A DNA stretch of 64,000 bases. Origin: Paenibacillus sp. YN15 (lineage in GTDB: Bacteria > Bacillota > Bacilli > Paenibacillales > NBRC-103111). Below, one piece after another: positions 52,316 to 63,503 of the stretch (position 1 is the first letter of the stretch; each line of letters opens with the position of its first letter). The notes under the pieces were generated by a model. It saw only the letters and a program-made list of their open reading frames with translations, was not told where the DNA came from and searched no databases. The translations under genes were made by a program, and so were the position numbers. The stretch spans positions 255 to 64,254 of the forward strand of contig NZ_QMFA01000016.1 in the NCBI RefSeq assembly GCF_003285005.1. The letters run 5' to 3'.

Positions 52316-53185
52316 ATGAAACAGGCCAAAAGCGAAATAGCCTTCGATATTGTCAATACGCTGCTGCTGTGCGCCCTTGGGTTCATGACGCTGTATCCGT
52401 TCTTGTATGAGCTGACCATTTCCTTAAGCACTCCTGCGGACGCGGCAAAGCAGGGTCTCCATCTGCTGCCTCTGCACCCCACCTTTGACGCCTACAGGAA
52501 GGTGCTTCAGCATCCCGAGCTTGGAACGGCCTATCTTAATACGATTTTGCGAACTGTGCTGGGGGTGGGCATCGTGCTGCTCTTAACCTCCACGGTGGCC
52601 TATCCGCTGTCGAGAAGGACGTTTCCCCATCGCAAAATCGTTACATTTCTATTCATATTCAGCATGCTGTTCAGCGGCGGCTTGATTCCGACTTATCTGC
52701 TGATTCAGCAGCTTCATCTGGTGGATACGATCTGGGCCCTGGTGCTTCCCGGCTCGGTAAGCGCCTTTCGCATCATCATCATGCGGAATTTCTTCGAAGG
52801 AGTACCCTCGGAGGTAATCGAATCGGCCAAAATGGACGGGGCCGGAGAGAGAACCGTTTTCCTGCGGATCATGCTTCCCCTGTCCCTCCCGGTAGTTGTG
52901 GTCATCGCGCTGTGGTCGGCTGTGGGACATTGGAACGCCTGGTTCGATGCGCTTATCTACATCAACGATCCGGCGAAGCAGGTGCTGCAGCTGTTCCTGC
53001 GGCGGACGGTGCTGGAGGGCGCAAGCCTGATGCCCAATGAAACCATGACCGATCTGACAGTCTATACCCCGGAGACGCTGAAGGCGGCGACGACCATGGT
53101 TGTTTGCTTGCCCATTCTGTTCGTGTATCCGTTTGTGCAGCGCTATTTTGTCAAAGGGATCAATCTGGGCTCGGTGAAGGGTTAG
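52316..53185 (+). CDS. ABC sugar transporter permease, YtcP type
   Basis: A 289-residue permease with six helices and the EAA loop E-S-A-K-M-D-G-A-G-E-R-T-V-F-L-R-I-M-L-P. It is the second channel half, starting 13 bases after the LplB-type gene with GGAGGAG upstream. Confidence 0.92.
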   Translation: MKQAKSEIAFDIVNTLLLCALGFMTLYPFLYELTISLSTPADAAKQGLHLLPLHPTFDAYRKVLQHPELGTAYLNTILRTVLGVGIVLLLTSTVAYPLSRRTFPHRKIVTFLFIFSMLFSGGLIPTYLLIQQLHLVDTIWALVLPGSVSAFRIIIMRNFFEGVPSEVIESAKMDGAGERTVFLRIMLPLSLPVVVVIALWSAVGHWNAWFDALIYINDPAKQVLQLFLRRTVLEGASLMPNETMTDLTVYTPETLKAATTMVVCLPILFVYPFVQRYFVKGINLGSVKG

Positions 53186-53282
53186 GGGATGTTCGCCGGA
53201 CAGATGAGTCAGCCACCGTGATTATGCAGTCAGATGACTTCATAATAGAGCCATGAAACTTTAAAAAGGGAGGATTACACCA

Positions 53283-54878
53283 ATGAAACAACCGCAATCG
53301 GTCAAACGGAAATGGGGGGCGCTTGGCGCAGCCGCTATGCTGCTGATGTCCATCGCGCTTGGCGCCTGCTCCAAGGAAGAGAACAGCGGGGCTCCGGAGG
53401 CAAGCGCAAGCGCGTCCGCAGCCACGGCTGGGGCGGAGAATGGGGCTCCCATGGAGATTACCTGGATGCCGCTTCCCAGCAACACCCAGGAAAATTCCTA
53501 CGCCCAGCAATATATCGAGAAGAAATTCAACGTCAAGCTGAAGACGGTCCTAAGTCCGAACACGGGATATGTGGATAAGCAGCGAATTTTGCTGTCGTCC
53601 CATGAAATCCCGGATGTGTTCTACGTGGGCGAATCCCAGGACCTGTTCAAGTACGCCTCCCAGGGGCTCCTGGCCGAGCTGCCGGTGGATGCGATCAAGC
53701 AGCATGCTCCCGATACGTATGCCATGCTGAACGAGGTTGCTCCCCAGAGCTGGTACTACTCCAACTACAACGGCAAAAATTACGGCGTGCCCACTGTCTA
53801 TTACTTGGGCAAGTACAATGCCAAGCAAGCGTGGCGGGAGGATCTTCTGAAGAAAGCGGGGGTGGATAAAATTCCGGAAACGCTGGAGGAGTTCGAGGCG
53901 GCCTTCGCCAAGCTGAAGGAGATTGGCGTGTACGGCATGAGCACTATCGGCAACAGCTACTACGCCCAGTTTCATACCATCTTCGGGGCCTTCGGCGTTA
54001 TGCCGCCCCAATGGATGGTGAAGGACGGCAAGGTGGTGAACGCCGCTATCCAGCCCGAAGCGAAGGAGGCGTTGACTCTCCTGGCGGACTGGTTCAAGAA
54101 AGGGTACATCGATCCGGAGTTCGTAACCGGCAAGGATCTGGATGTGAAATTCGTCAATGGCAAGGTGGCATTTCTGGACAGCAACTCCACAGCCCACATA
54201 TCACTGACCAATCCCAACAGCAACATCAATAAAGCCCGCAAAATCGATCCCAACGCCAGTGTGGTCTTCGGCCCTCTTCCAAAGGGGCCCGGCGGCCAGC
54301 ACGGCTGGGCCTGGGGCACGGCCGGCCACATCTGGGCCTTCGGCAAGCAGCTGAAGGACCAGCCGGAAAAGACGGCCAAGATTCTGGAAATCATCAATAC
54401 GATCCAAAATGATGAGGAAACCTACCTGGCCATGACCTGGGGGGTGGAGGGCAAGCATTACGAGCTGGCCGATCCCTCCAAGGGGCCCAACAGCGGCTTC
54501 AAGCGCATTCCTCCCTTTGATGATGGAGCCAAGCTGCAGACGGAGGGCCTCTTCGATACCACCGGTCTGACTACCGTATTCGCCGACCAGGGGAATCCGA
54601 AGCTGTTCGAGAAGTTCGCCGACAAGGAAGCGGCGGCATTGCGGACGCTGTACGACGGCGCCGTCAGCGATCTCTTCGGCAAGCCGGATGTGCTGCCGTC
54701 CTCGGGCAAATATTGGGGCGATCTGACCAAGCTTAAGGTGGACACCTATGCTGCTATCGTATTCGGGAACAAGCCGGTTTCCGCCTTCGACGACTTCGTC
54801 AAGCAATGGAACAGCATGGGCGGCGCGGAGCTGGAGAAGGAAGCCAATGAGATGTACCAGGCCATGCAGAAGAAATAA
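53283..54878 (+). CDS. Extracellular sugar-binding lipoprotein (LipO-like)
   Basis: A 531-residue solute-binding protein. The signal peptide ends in the lipobox I-A-L-G-A-C. The mature part has the two-lobed layout of the large LipO/family 1 binding proteins, with many surface aromatic residues. It would deliver oligosaccharides to the LplB/YtcP pair. GGGAGG lies before the ATG, and a terminator follows the gene. Confidence 0.92.
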   Translation: MKQPQSVKRKWGALGAAAMLLMSIALGACSKEENSGAPEASASASAATAGAENGAPMEITWMPLPSNTQENSYAQQYIEKKFNVKLKTVLSPNTGYVDKQRILLSSHEIPDVFYVGESQDLFKYASQGLLAELPVDAIKQHAPDTYAMLNEVAPQSWYYSNYNGKNYGVPTVYYLGKYNAKQAWREDLLKKAGVDKIPETLEEFEAAFAKLKEIGVYGMSTIGNSYYAQFHTIFGAFGVMPPQWMVKDGKVVNAAIQPEAKEALTLLADWFKKGYIDPEFVTGKDLDVKFVNGKVAFLDSNSTAHISLTNPNSNINKARKIDPNASVVFGPLPKGPGGQHGWAWGTAGHIWAFGKQLKDQPEKTAKILEIINTIQNDEETYLAMTWGVEGKHYELADPSKGPNSGFKRIPPFDDGAKLQTEGLFDTTGLTTVFADQGNPKLFEKFADKEAAALRTLYDGAVSDLFGKPDVLPSSGKYWGDLTKLKVDTYAAIVFGNKPVSAFDDFVKQWNSMGGAELEKEANEMYQAMQKK

Positions 54879-54927
54879 ACCAAGTTAATATCATCGCGCG
54901 GTTGAGTAAAGCAGGATGGGCAGGCGG

Positions 54928-54972
54928 AAGGTATGAAGTCTTAAGGGCTTCGGTTCCGCCTGTTTTTTTCTG
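54928..54972 (+). terminator. Terminator after the binding protein
   Basis: CAGGCGGAA pairs with TTCCGCCTG around a loop that itself contains GAAGTC / GGCTTC; a run of seven T follows. Confidence 0.85.
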
Positions 54973-55076
54973 CGGCGCCCTAATAAGCGATTGCGGGCGG
55001 ATTTTAAGGAGGTGATGCGGGCGCAGATGCCGGAGACGTATACAGTGCAATATCCTAAAAAAGGAGAGATGAAACA

Positions 55077-58000
55077 ATGAAAATGGTTTTGAAACGAAGG
55101 GGAACCATAAGAACGCTCCTCCTGCTGCCGCTTGTGGCTGCGCTGGCGTTGGGTTCGTTTGGGCCGTGGACCGCTGCCGGTACGGCAAAGGCGGAGGCTC
55201 CGCAGACTGAGCCGCCGGTTGTGCTGCATGCCACATGGCAGGCGGAGCCGGGGCAGGTGGTGGGAATTTACGGGGGAGGTTTTGCAGCCGGCGGCGGCAG
55301 TCTGTCAGTGAAGGCCCAGCCCTTAAGCGCAGGCGGGCCGGTAGACGTCTCCAATGCCACTGTAAGACTGACCGTTCTCAACGTTCAGGACAACCTGGTC
55401 CAGGCCGTGCTGCCGGAGACCAGCCCGGCCGATGCATATGCCGTTTGGGTGGAGACGGAGGCAGACGCCAGTGCGCCCTTCTGGCTGAATCGGGCGGAGC
55501 CTTTTTGGCTCTCGGATACGGTTGCCTATCCCGGACAGACAGTCCGAGTGTTTGGACGCAATTTCTTGAACCCGGTTTCTGAAAGCGTATACAGCCAACA
55601 GGCTTTTTTGGTTGACACCGCAAGCGGAAGCCGGATTAACCTGCAGGTGACAGCGGCGGATGCCTACACGATGGATGTGGTCATACCGGCGGCGGCGGTA
55701 GGGGGAATCTACCGGATGGGAGTTGCCAACGGCGCGGGGGGCGAGGCCGGAGCGGTTGTTTTGGACAATGATCAGACCCTTAGCGTCATTGCCGGAAATG
55801 AGCACTCCGCCGCTTTGGAGGGGGAGCTGGGGCTGTCCGTGTACTGGCTGACGGAAATCCCCCATGACCGGCGTTTTAACGTCCGTTCCTTCGGAGCCAC
55901 AGGCGATGGCGTAACGGACGATACCTACGGTATTCAGGCGGCCCTCGATGCGGCGGATGCGGCCGGCGGCGGCATCGTATATTTGCCGGAGGGCGCGTAT
56001 TCCTTCTCCTCAGTGTGGATTCATGACCGGACCATCCTGCTGGGCGAGGGCCAGGACAAGACCACGCTTGTCTATAACGGAATTCCGGCGCCGGATTATC
56101 CCCGCTCCATCCTGCCGCGCTCGGCTTATACTTCCGGCAACTACGGGGAGGCCAACAAGCTCCTGTACAGTGACGGCGTCTACAGCGGAATTGCCGGCCT
56201 GTCCATCGAAAGCGCCGTGGTCCGGCCCCAAACGGACACCAAGCGCCGCATTCACGGGTATGTGGTGCCTATCGCGTTCATGGGAGTAGCCAAGGCCGAC
56301 CAGCAATACGGCAGCCTGCCGGTGCCGGACAGCTCTCCCGGCTACTTCGTCAAAGATGTAGCCTTGCGGGTGGCGGACGGCTCGGGCGCAGCCGTATACA
56401 GCACCGGCATCAGCATTGTGGAGAATTCCGAGCTGGACGTCACCCATGGGGGGCTGGAGGCCGGCGGCTCTAAGCTGTTCCGCTTCCGGGGCAACACAGT
56501 GCAGAACACCATGCGTCCGGCCGCCTATATCCCGTCGGCGCGGGCCTGGTTTGAGGGCAATACCTTGACCGGCGTCGATTATGAAACCTATTGGCCCCGG
56601 ATAGGCTTCCGTTTTAATGAGTCGGGAGGGGCTATCGAGCACCGGTATGCGGACTTCGGCACAATGGAGAATTATGTTGCCGCCAACCATACGCTGGGGG
56701 TATTCGGATCAGCGGCGGGCAATGAAGGGGAGGGCTTCCTCTGGCAAAGCACAAACCGCCTCTTATACAGCGCGGTCACCTCGGCCCAAAGCCAGTCCCT
56801 CAGCGATACGGCTGCAGCCTACAGCAATTCCTATATCGGCAAGACGGTAACCATATTGGGCGGCAACGGAATGGGGCAGATCCGCACGATTACGGGCTTC
56901 AGCGGCAATACGCTGCTTTTGGACCGGCCGTGGGATATCGCGCCTTCCGCAGGCAGCCCTTACACCGTGGACGAAAGGCCGGCCAGGCATAACATCGTGA
57001 CGGGCAACCAGCTGGACGGACAGACCAACAAAGGCGGCATTATGTTCTATACCAAGGATTACGACAACATTGTAGACGGCAATACTCTGACCCATACCGG
57101 AGGAGTCTGGCTCGGGGTCAATCAGAATCCCAGCCAGCAAAGGGCGGATTACTCTTACTTCACAGTGGTAAAAAACAACATCCTGACCGGCAGCTCCAAG
57201 CCCGGGCACGGCCAAGGCAACACACTGGCCATCGGTCCCGGCTCGGACGGGGGAATTGAGGCCCAGCCCAATGCGGTCTTTCCTTCCACAGGTTTGTACG
57301 GTACGGAAATTCGCGGCAACCGGCTGACCTCCATCGGGACGGATGTGCCCTACAGCGGCAGCTTCCAACAAAGATACGTAACCCGAAGCGGGATTGTTGT
57401 TTCTACTCCGGGCGCCATTTCCTACCCCATGGCACAGGGGGTCATCGTGGAGGGCAACCGGGTCCGCGATGCTTATGCCGGGGTGCATCTGGCGGATAGC
57501 TCTTATGATACGGTGCTGGCGGACAATGATTTTGACGGCAACCGAACGGCATACGCGGACAGCGGCAGCATCCGGACTACATGGGTCCGCAACGGTCAAG
57601 CCGGTCTGTACATGCCCTTGGGCACAGCTGCTCTGGGCCTGGACGGAACCGCCCGCTTGTCATGGGCTCCCGTTGCCGGGGCCGAGGGTTATACGGTTTC
57701 CCGTTCGCTCTATGAGGAAGGGCCTTATGAGCTGCTGGGGTCAACAGCGAATACGTCTTACATCGATGTCAATGCCGCGGGTCTGCCATATTATTACCAG
57801 CTCCAGGCCTACAATGACGATGATGCGGGAGTACCCTATACCACCCGGGCAAAAATGGAGCTGGTGCAGGCAGGCGCGTATGATACCCCGGGCCGCGCTT
57901 TCAAGATAGCCGTTTCAGGCGGGGTGGCCTATGTGGCGGATCAGGGCAGCATCCGGGTGCTGGACGTGGCTCAACCGGATTCGGTTCAGGAGCTGGGCAG

Positions 58001-58728
58001 CGTCACGCTCAATGGGAATACGGCGGCATTGGCGTTAAGCGGAAACCGTCTGTACGCCACGGATTCGGCCCGGCTTTATGTGCTGGATGTATCCGATCCG
58101 GCCGCGCCGGTTATTCTCGGAAGCACGGCGGTCACTAACGGCAGCAACATCCGCGTGTCGGGGGATATGGTGTATGTGGCGAGGGGAACCAACGGGTTCA
58201 GCATCTACAATACTGCCAATCCGGCATCCATTGCTGCAGTGAAGACCGTGTCCGGTCTAGGCAATGTATCCAATTTGGAGGTGCAGGGAAATTACGCGTA
58301 TGTGACTGCAGGGGTTGAAGATCCTTGACATTTCCGTTCCTGCCCAGACTGCAGTGGTCGGCACATACAGCTCCGTGATTTCGGCCAGAGCCGTGGCGGT
58401 AAGGGACGGGTTGGCGTATGTGGCGGATTCCACCAATACCGGGCAAGGCGGACTGCTCATTCTGGATGTGACTGACCCGGCGTCTCCGGCATACGTCGGC
58501 CGCCTTGACACGGGCTCCGGCACGGTGGACGTGAAGCTGGCGGGTCCTTATGCGTTCCTGGGCGAATACATGAACAAGCTGGTTGTGGCGGGGATATCCG
58601 ACCCGTCCCATCCCCGGATGGTGACCCAGCTGCCGTTAACCAGCAGCGGATTTCAGACGGTGGAGGAGGATGGTCTGATCTATCTGGCCAACAGCCTAAG
58701 CGGCATCCTGATTCTCCAAACCGAATAA
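55077..58728 (+). pseudogene. Secreted beta-helix protein with LVIVD repeats, interrupted by a +1 frameshift
   Basis: Two frames form one protein of about 1217 residues. The first (55077-58328) has a signal peptide (about 1-42), strand-rich IPT/TIG-like domains, then a pectate-lyase-superfamily start (F-N-V-R-S-F-G-A-T-G-D-G-V-T-D-D) near residue 264 with a long right-handed beta helix, a fibronectin-III-like domain near 850-940, and LVIVD repeats. It breaks at GGGG (58311-58314); with one G fewer the frame continues as G-L-K-I-L-D-I-S-V to 58728, completing the repeats. It is either a sequencing error or a real mutation. Likely a polysaccharide lyase or binding protein outside the cell. Confidence 0.82.
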
Positions 58729-58838
58729 TGCCCCAAAATATTGATTATTGAAGTGGAATCCGCCTTTGCGTAGCATGGGGGAAGGAACGGCCGGCAGGCG
58801 GAGATGCCGCCGTACGAGTACGCAAGGGGGATAGGACT

Positions 58839-61800
58839 ATGCTTGCCAAAAGCTTGGTGCTGCAGGAGCATCTTCACCATCCTGTCTATGAATGGCCGTA
58901 TACGCTGCTGCGCTTTCCCGTCCGGTTTGAGCCGGGGGAGGTGCGGGAGGAGGAGCTGGGCAAACTGAAGGTTTGTGAAAAGGCCGGCGGCGGGCAGCGG
59001 GAGATTCTGTTCCAGCTATCGGATATTGTGACGGAGGATGGCTGGGCGGTATCCGCCGTATGCTGCATCGGTACGGACCTGCCGTCCGGCGCGAGAAAGG
59101 AGTTCATTCTTCAGTCAGCGGAGTCCAACGGGAATGAACGGGAGGATGACCTGCAGGAAGGAGGCGGCCGGGAGGCGGCAAGCCTCCCCCGCTTGCGGGT
59201 GTCGCCGCAGCATGGGGGGTATTGTGCCGAATCGGCGGAGCTGCGGCTCGGCGTATGGGGAGACGCTGCCTTTCCCCGGGAAGGGCAGGAAGAGCCGCCG
59301 GGGGTGCCCCTGTTCCGGATTGGCCTTGCGGATGGCGGGGGAAGCGAGGGCTGGGGCTATTTGACTTCGGAGGCAGAAGGAGAAGCGCCTGTACCGGAAT
59401 CCCGGACAGTCGTATGCCGGTCCCGGGGGCCTTTGTTTGCCGAGTTTAAGATCAATTGTGCGTTGACGGAGGAGGGGGAGTATTCCCTTCTCCTGCGCGT
59501 ATTTGCCGATTTGCCGTTTGTGGAGCTGGAGGAATGCATAAGCGGGATGCCGGACGGGGCGGCTGCTATGCATCTGGATCTTATCTGGAGAAATGGAGGC
59601 TTCGGCACCAGGTATACGCCAAACCGTGGGGAGGAGCCTGTGGACGCTTATCTTGGTTCCGGCGGCGAGCTGCCGTTTATGATCCTGCCTTACCGGAACT
59701 GGAACTCCTGGTGGCATGAGAAGTCGGCGGCGTTTTGCTCAGGCTCGCCATGGGGCTCCGGCAGCGGCGGACCGGATTCCGGCAGGTTTGCCGCCGGCGT
59801 GTTCGTCCGCGATGCGGCGGGCTGGGATGACGGCGCTTATGCGCTATGGGGTTCCCTGCCGAAGCTGGGGATCACCTTTCGCTGCGAAGGGGAATCGCTG
59901 GTGTGGCGCTATCCACTGGCAGACGGCACCCGTTCCACGGCCGTTGCTTTGCTGAAGGGCCCGGCAGCGGCGGATGATGTGGAGCACCTGAGGCTGTGGT
60001 ACTCGCTTCTCCATCTGGACAAGGTGAAGGATTGGATATTGGATTGGGAGGAGCCACGGCCCGCCGCTCCCCGGCATTTCCGCCCGGACCCGGCGTTTGC
60101 CGCCGGACCGGGGGAGATGGAGCGGATGGCGGCTGCCGAATGCCGCAATTTTAACGAAATTCGCAGGATCAATCCGGTGTCGGCCCGGGAATTTTTTCGA
60201 TGGGCGCCCCTGTTTGATCTGAGCGCTCCGGCGATGACGGATGCCCAGTACAAGCGGCTCAGGGCGGCCAGCGCTTTTATGGCTTACGTCCATATGGACG
60301 AGAATGTAATGCCGGTCCGGCGAATGCTTGCAGGGCATCCCAACTTTTTGGCCGATGTGGCCTCCGTGCCCGGCTTGATGGCGGCGCTGTTTCCCGGCCA
60401 TCCCCACGGGGCGGTGTGGAGGGAATATTTTGAACGGGCCATGGCTCTTAATCTGAAGTACCATACCCGTCCCGATGTGGAGGCTTGGGAAGCCCAGGGG
60501 GGCCGCTGGACAGAAAATCTGGGGGTATACGTATGGGCGGCCCTAAAGCCGATGGTGCGTACGGCGGTGTTGCTGGCCGTCGGTGGAGACTGTCCGATTC
60601 TGTATCCCAATCTGGCCAAGGTGGCGGAGTGGCTGCTGCATGCGCTAAGCGCTCCCGTGGGGGGCAAACGCACCTATCCGCCCCAGGGGGCTCACGCCGA
60701 TTATGCCAGCTCCCGCGGTATTCCCCATACGCTGCGTGACCTCGGCGCCTTGCTGCAGAACTATCTCCCCGGACTGGCGGAGCAAATTAGGCACGGAGCC
60801 GCCCTTGATGCCCTGGCCCCGGAGAAGGGGGGCGAGGATGCCGTATGGCGCAGGCTGCTTGATGAGCGAAGCGGCGCTTCCGTAGAGGGGAGTCAACAAG
60901 ACCAAGGCGTTGCGCCCCAATGGAGGTCGGTGAAGCTGACGGGCTACGGTTATGTGCTGCGGTCGGGGGCAGGAACGCCGAAGGAGGTGTCCCTTCATCT
61001 TCAGCAGTTGGACCGGGGCCCCAATTACCGCTGGGGCCGGGCCTCCGACGGCGGGAACGGCGTCTTGTACTATTACGCCGCAGGACAGCGCTACAGTTGG
61101 AACGGCCCGGAGGATGTGGGAGATGTAAACCGGGGCGACGCGGAGGCCTGCACCAATTTTGCCGTTGTCCGGGATCGGGTATTCCGCGGAATCGGTTCCT
61201 GTGAGCTGACGGAGCCAATGCATGATTTCGGCTTTGCCCAATATGCCCGCATTGTGTCGGATTCATCGGAGCGCCAGGATTACAGAGCCCGCAGCGTTCT
61301 GCTGTCCGGCACTGATTACGCCGTTATCTATGATGAAGTGGCGGATATGCGGGTGAAGGGACGGTTTTCCTGGTTCGTGCATGCCGGCGAGCCCTTTCCC
61401 GCCCTATGGCAGCTGAAGCCGGGAGCGGCGGGTATTGAAGCGGCGGTGGGCAGGCCGGTGGACTGGTCCGGCAGCTACGATGCCCCCGATGCGCCGGTTC
61501 GCGGAAGGTATTATGACGGGCACGGCGATTTCCTCACCTTGGTCAGCCATCTGCCGGAGGAAGAGCTGACAGCTAAGGCGGTAGAATTTGGCGCTATTGT
61601 ATCCGTCGGGAAACGTACAGATTACGTGTTTCGCCATCAGGCTGTAGTCCGTTGGGAGGAGAGCGGCCTGGGCTTTACGGGGCGGGCGGGGGTGATCCGT
61701 CTGGACGAAGAAGGCGGCTTGGCGGATGCGGCCATATTCGACGGAACCCGGATGCGGACGGCGGACTTTGAAGTAGAGCTCAAGCCCCAGTCTCCCGAGG

Positions 61801-62762
61801 GCCTTCTTCCCAAAGCCGGCTTTTCCTGCAAAAGGGAGAAAAACCGCCTAACCGGCGCCTGGCATACTGAGGCGCCTTGCACTGCCGTGCTCAAGCTGCC
61901 GCGGTTTCAGGCGGAGGGGCGGGACTTTTTTCTGTATATGGACGGCGTTCCCAAGGAGAACGCTCTTCCGGGAGAGGACGGTTCGCTGGTTCTCCACCTG
62001 GAGGCGGGCTTCCATTCCTGGGAGTGGACTGACCGGCTGCCATGCCCCGGCGCGCCTGCGATCCGCCGGGCCATTGTTTCGGCAGATGGAGTGCTGCTTG
62101 AATGGTCAGGAGCGCCGAGTGCAGACATGTACCGTATTGCGGTGAGGGAGACAGGGGACGGGGCTCGCAGGGAGTACACATGCAAGGCGGACCTGTTGTC
62201 GCTGCGCCTGCCGGAAGTCGTTCCCGGCAGAAAGTACATCGTACAGGTGCAGGCCTTCAACCGGGACCACACCGGTCCATGGAGCTGCGAGTACCCCGTC
62301 TATGGTTCGGCCGAGCCTCCTGCTCCTCCCGCCGGGCTGCGGGTCAAGAGATCCGGGGGCGGCCTCCGTGTCTCCTGGGGACAGGTTTCCGGCGCCGGGA
62401 AATACCGGCTGTACCGGATGAGGCTGGACGGCCGGGCGGAGGATTCGGCGGCTGCCGGGTCCGGGCAGCTTGTGTATGAAGGGGATATGCACGAATATGA
62501 GGACAGGGAGGCTTGCGGCAGCGACGGAGCTGTGTACGGCTACTGTGTATCCGCCGTCAACGGCAACGGGGAGGGCGCCCGATCTCCTATGCGGGACGGG
62601 AAGCCCGGGGGCTTGGCGGATTGGGACCCTTGCCCCGAAGAAAGCTTCAGACGGGACCCGCGCAGCCATGAGTATGGGTTTTCCGGGTATGATCCGTGGC
62701 AGCAGGATGGTCTATCCCCTTTGCCGCCCTATCCTGCGGACCGCCCCAAGAGGACAGAATAA
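58839..62762 (+). CDS. Large multidomain protein, putative polysaccharide lyase with two fibronectin-III domains
   Basis: A 1307-residue protein. Residues about 1-400 are beta-rich, about 415-680 are helical and resemble the toroid of alginate and heparin lyases, about 700-1060 are again beta-rich (R-F-S-W-F-V-H-A-G-E-P-F), and two fibronectin-III-like domains follow (about 1080-1165 and 1175-1265). There is no signal peptide, which is odd for FN3-bearing enzymes. I could not assign a known lyase family. It is the last gene of the transport locus, so it probably acts on the imported or bound polysaccharide. Confidence 0.7.
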   Translation: MLAKSLVLQEHLHHPVYEWPYTLLRFPVRFEPGEVREEELGKLKVCEKAGGGQREILFQLSDIVTEDGWAVSAVCCIGTDLPSGARKEFILQSAESNGNEREDDLQEGGGREAASLPRLRVSPQHGGYCAESAELRLGVWGDAAFPREGQEEPPGVPLFRIGLADGGGSEGWGYLTSEAEGEAPVPESRTVVCRSRGPLFAEFKINCALTEEGEYSLLLRVFADLPFVELEECISGMPDGAAAMHLDLIWRNGGFGTRYTPNRGEEPVDAYLGSGGELPFMILPYRNWNSWWHEKSAAFCSGSPWGSGSGGPDSGRFAAGVFVRDAAGWDDGAYALWGSLPKLGITFRCEGESLVWRYPLADGTRSTAVALLKGPAAADDVEHLRLWYSLLHLDKVKDWILDWEEPRPAAPRHFRPDPAFAAGPGEMERMAAAECRNFNEIRRINPVSAREFFRWAPLFDLSAPAMTDAQYKRLRAASAFMAYVHMDENVMPVRRMLAGHPNFLADVASVPGLMAALFPGHPHGAVWREYFERAMALNLKYHTRPDVEAWEAQGGRWTENLGVYVWAALKPMVRTAVLLAVGGDCPILYPNLAKVAEWLLHALSAPVGGKRTYPPQGAHADYASSRGIPHTLRDLGALLQNYLPGLAEQIRHGAALDALAPEKGGEDAVWRRLLDERSGASVEGSQQDQGVAPQWRSVKLTGYGYVLRSGAGTPKEVSLHLQQLDRGPNYRWGRASDGGNGVLYYYAAGQRYSWNGPEDVGDVNRGDAEACTNFAVVRDRVFRGIGSCELTEPMHDFGFAQYARIVSDSSERQDYRARSVLLSGTDYAVIYDEVADMRVKGRFSWFVHAGEPFPALWQLKPGAAGIEAAVGRPVDWSGSYDAPDAPVRGRYYDGHGDFLTLVSHLPEEELTAKAVEFGAIVSVGKRTDYVFRHQAVVRWEESGLGFTGRAGVIRLDEEGGLADAAIFDGTRMRTADFEVELKPQSPEGLLPKAGFSCKREKNRLTGAWHTEAPCTAVLKLPRFQAEGRDFFLYMDGVPKENALPGEDGSLVLHLEAGFHSWEWTDRLPCPGAPAIRRAIVSADGVLLEWSGAPSADMYRIAVRETGDGARREYTCKADLLSLRLPEVVPGRKYIVQVQAFNRDHTGPWSCEYPVYGSAEPPAPPAGLRVKRSGGGLRVSWGQVSGAGKYRLYRMRLDGRAEDSAAAGSGQLVYEGDMHEYEDREACGSDGAVYGYCVSAVNGNGEGARSPMRDGKPGGLADWDPCPEESFRRDPRSHEYGFSGYDPWQQDGLSPLPPYPADRPKRTE

Positions 62763-62776
62763 CCGGACCGGCCCAG

Positions 62777-62826
62777 AGGAGCTGCCCTCCTTCGCTGCTA
62801 TGCGAACGGGCAGCTCCTTTTTTTAA
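62777..62826 (+). terminator. Terminator of the polysaccharide locus
   Basis: GGAGCTGCCC pairs exactly with GGGCAGCTCC around a longer loop and is followed by seven or more T bases. Confidence 0.9.
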
Positions 62827-62892
62827 ACCGTTGAATTGCCGGTATATTTTATGGATAATAAGCAGAATAGAGGGAGAGGAGGGAAATCCGCA

Positions 62893-63477
62893 ATGAAAAA
62901 CATTTTATTCCAATATATGACGAGATTGACCTCCCTTAGCGAAGCGGAACAGCAAGCCATCGTGGAGGAGATCCAGATAGAACCATTTAAGAAGGGGACT
63001 GTACTCTTCAGACAAGGAGAGGTTCCCACAAAATGTTACTTCATTTTAAAGGGATGCGTAAGGCAGTATTCAATTGATGAGGCGGGAAGAGAAGTCACTT
63101 CGAATTTCTATACCGAAGAGCAAGCTATCGCTGTTTTCAATCATCACAAGGATGATAAGGCGTCCGAGTTTACGTTCACGACAGTTGAAGATTCGGTGAT
63201 GGTCGTGGGCGAATTGAATACAGAAAAAGACATGTACAGCAAGTACACTCAATTGGAGACCATGACGCGCAAGATGATTGAGGAGAGCTTTAGTGAGGTG
63301 CAGAGGGAATTTGCCGATTTTATCGCATCTTCGCCTGAAGCGCGCTTCAAGGCACTGCTAACGAAACGTCCTTCTCTAATCGACAGGGTGCCTCAGCATC
63401 AATTGGCAAGTTATCTGGGAATTACTCCGGAGTCCTTGAGCAGGATTAAGAAAAGAATGTGCCAAGATCATCAATAG
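62893..63477 (+). CDS. Crp/Fnr family transcriptional regulator
   Basis: A 194-residue regulator. The cyclic-nucleotide-type beta barrel covers about 10-120 (F-K-K-G-T-V-L-F-R-Q-G-E). Toward the C terminus is a helix-turn-helix with Q-L-A-S-Y-L-G-I-T-P-E-S-L-S-R-I-K. No Fe-S cysteines of the Fnr type are seen. ATG at 62893 follows GAGGAGGGA, which fixes the start. It is convergent with the next gene. Confidence 0.88.
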   Translation: MKNILFQYMTRLTSLSEAEQQAIVEEIQIEPFKKGTVLFRQGEVPTKCYFILKGCVRQYSIDEAGREVTSNFYTEEQAIAVFNHHKDDKASEFTFTTVEDSVMVVGELNTEKDMYSKYTQLETMTRKMIEESFSEVQREFADFIASSPEARFKALLTKRPSLIDRVPQHQLASYLGITPESLSRIKKRMCQDHQ

Positions 63478-63503
63478 CTGCATGTCCTGCTTGGCTTGGA
63501 CCG

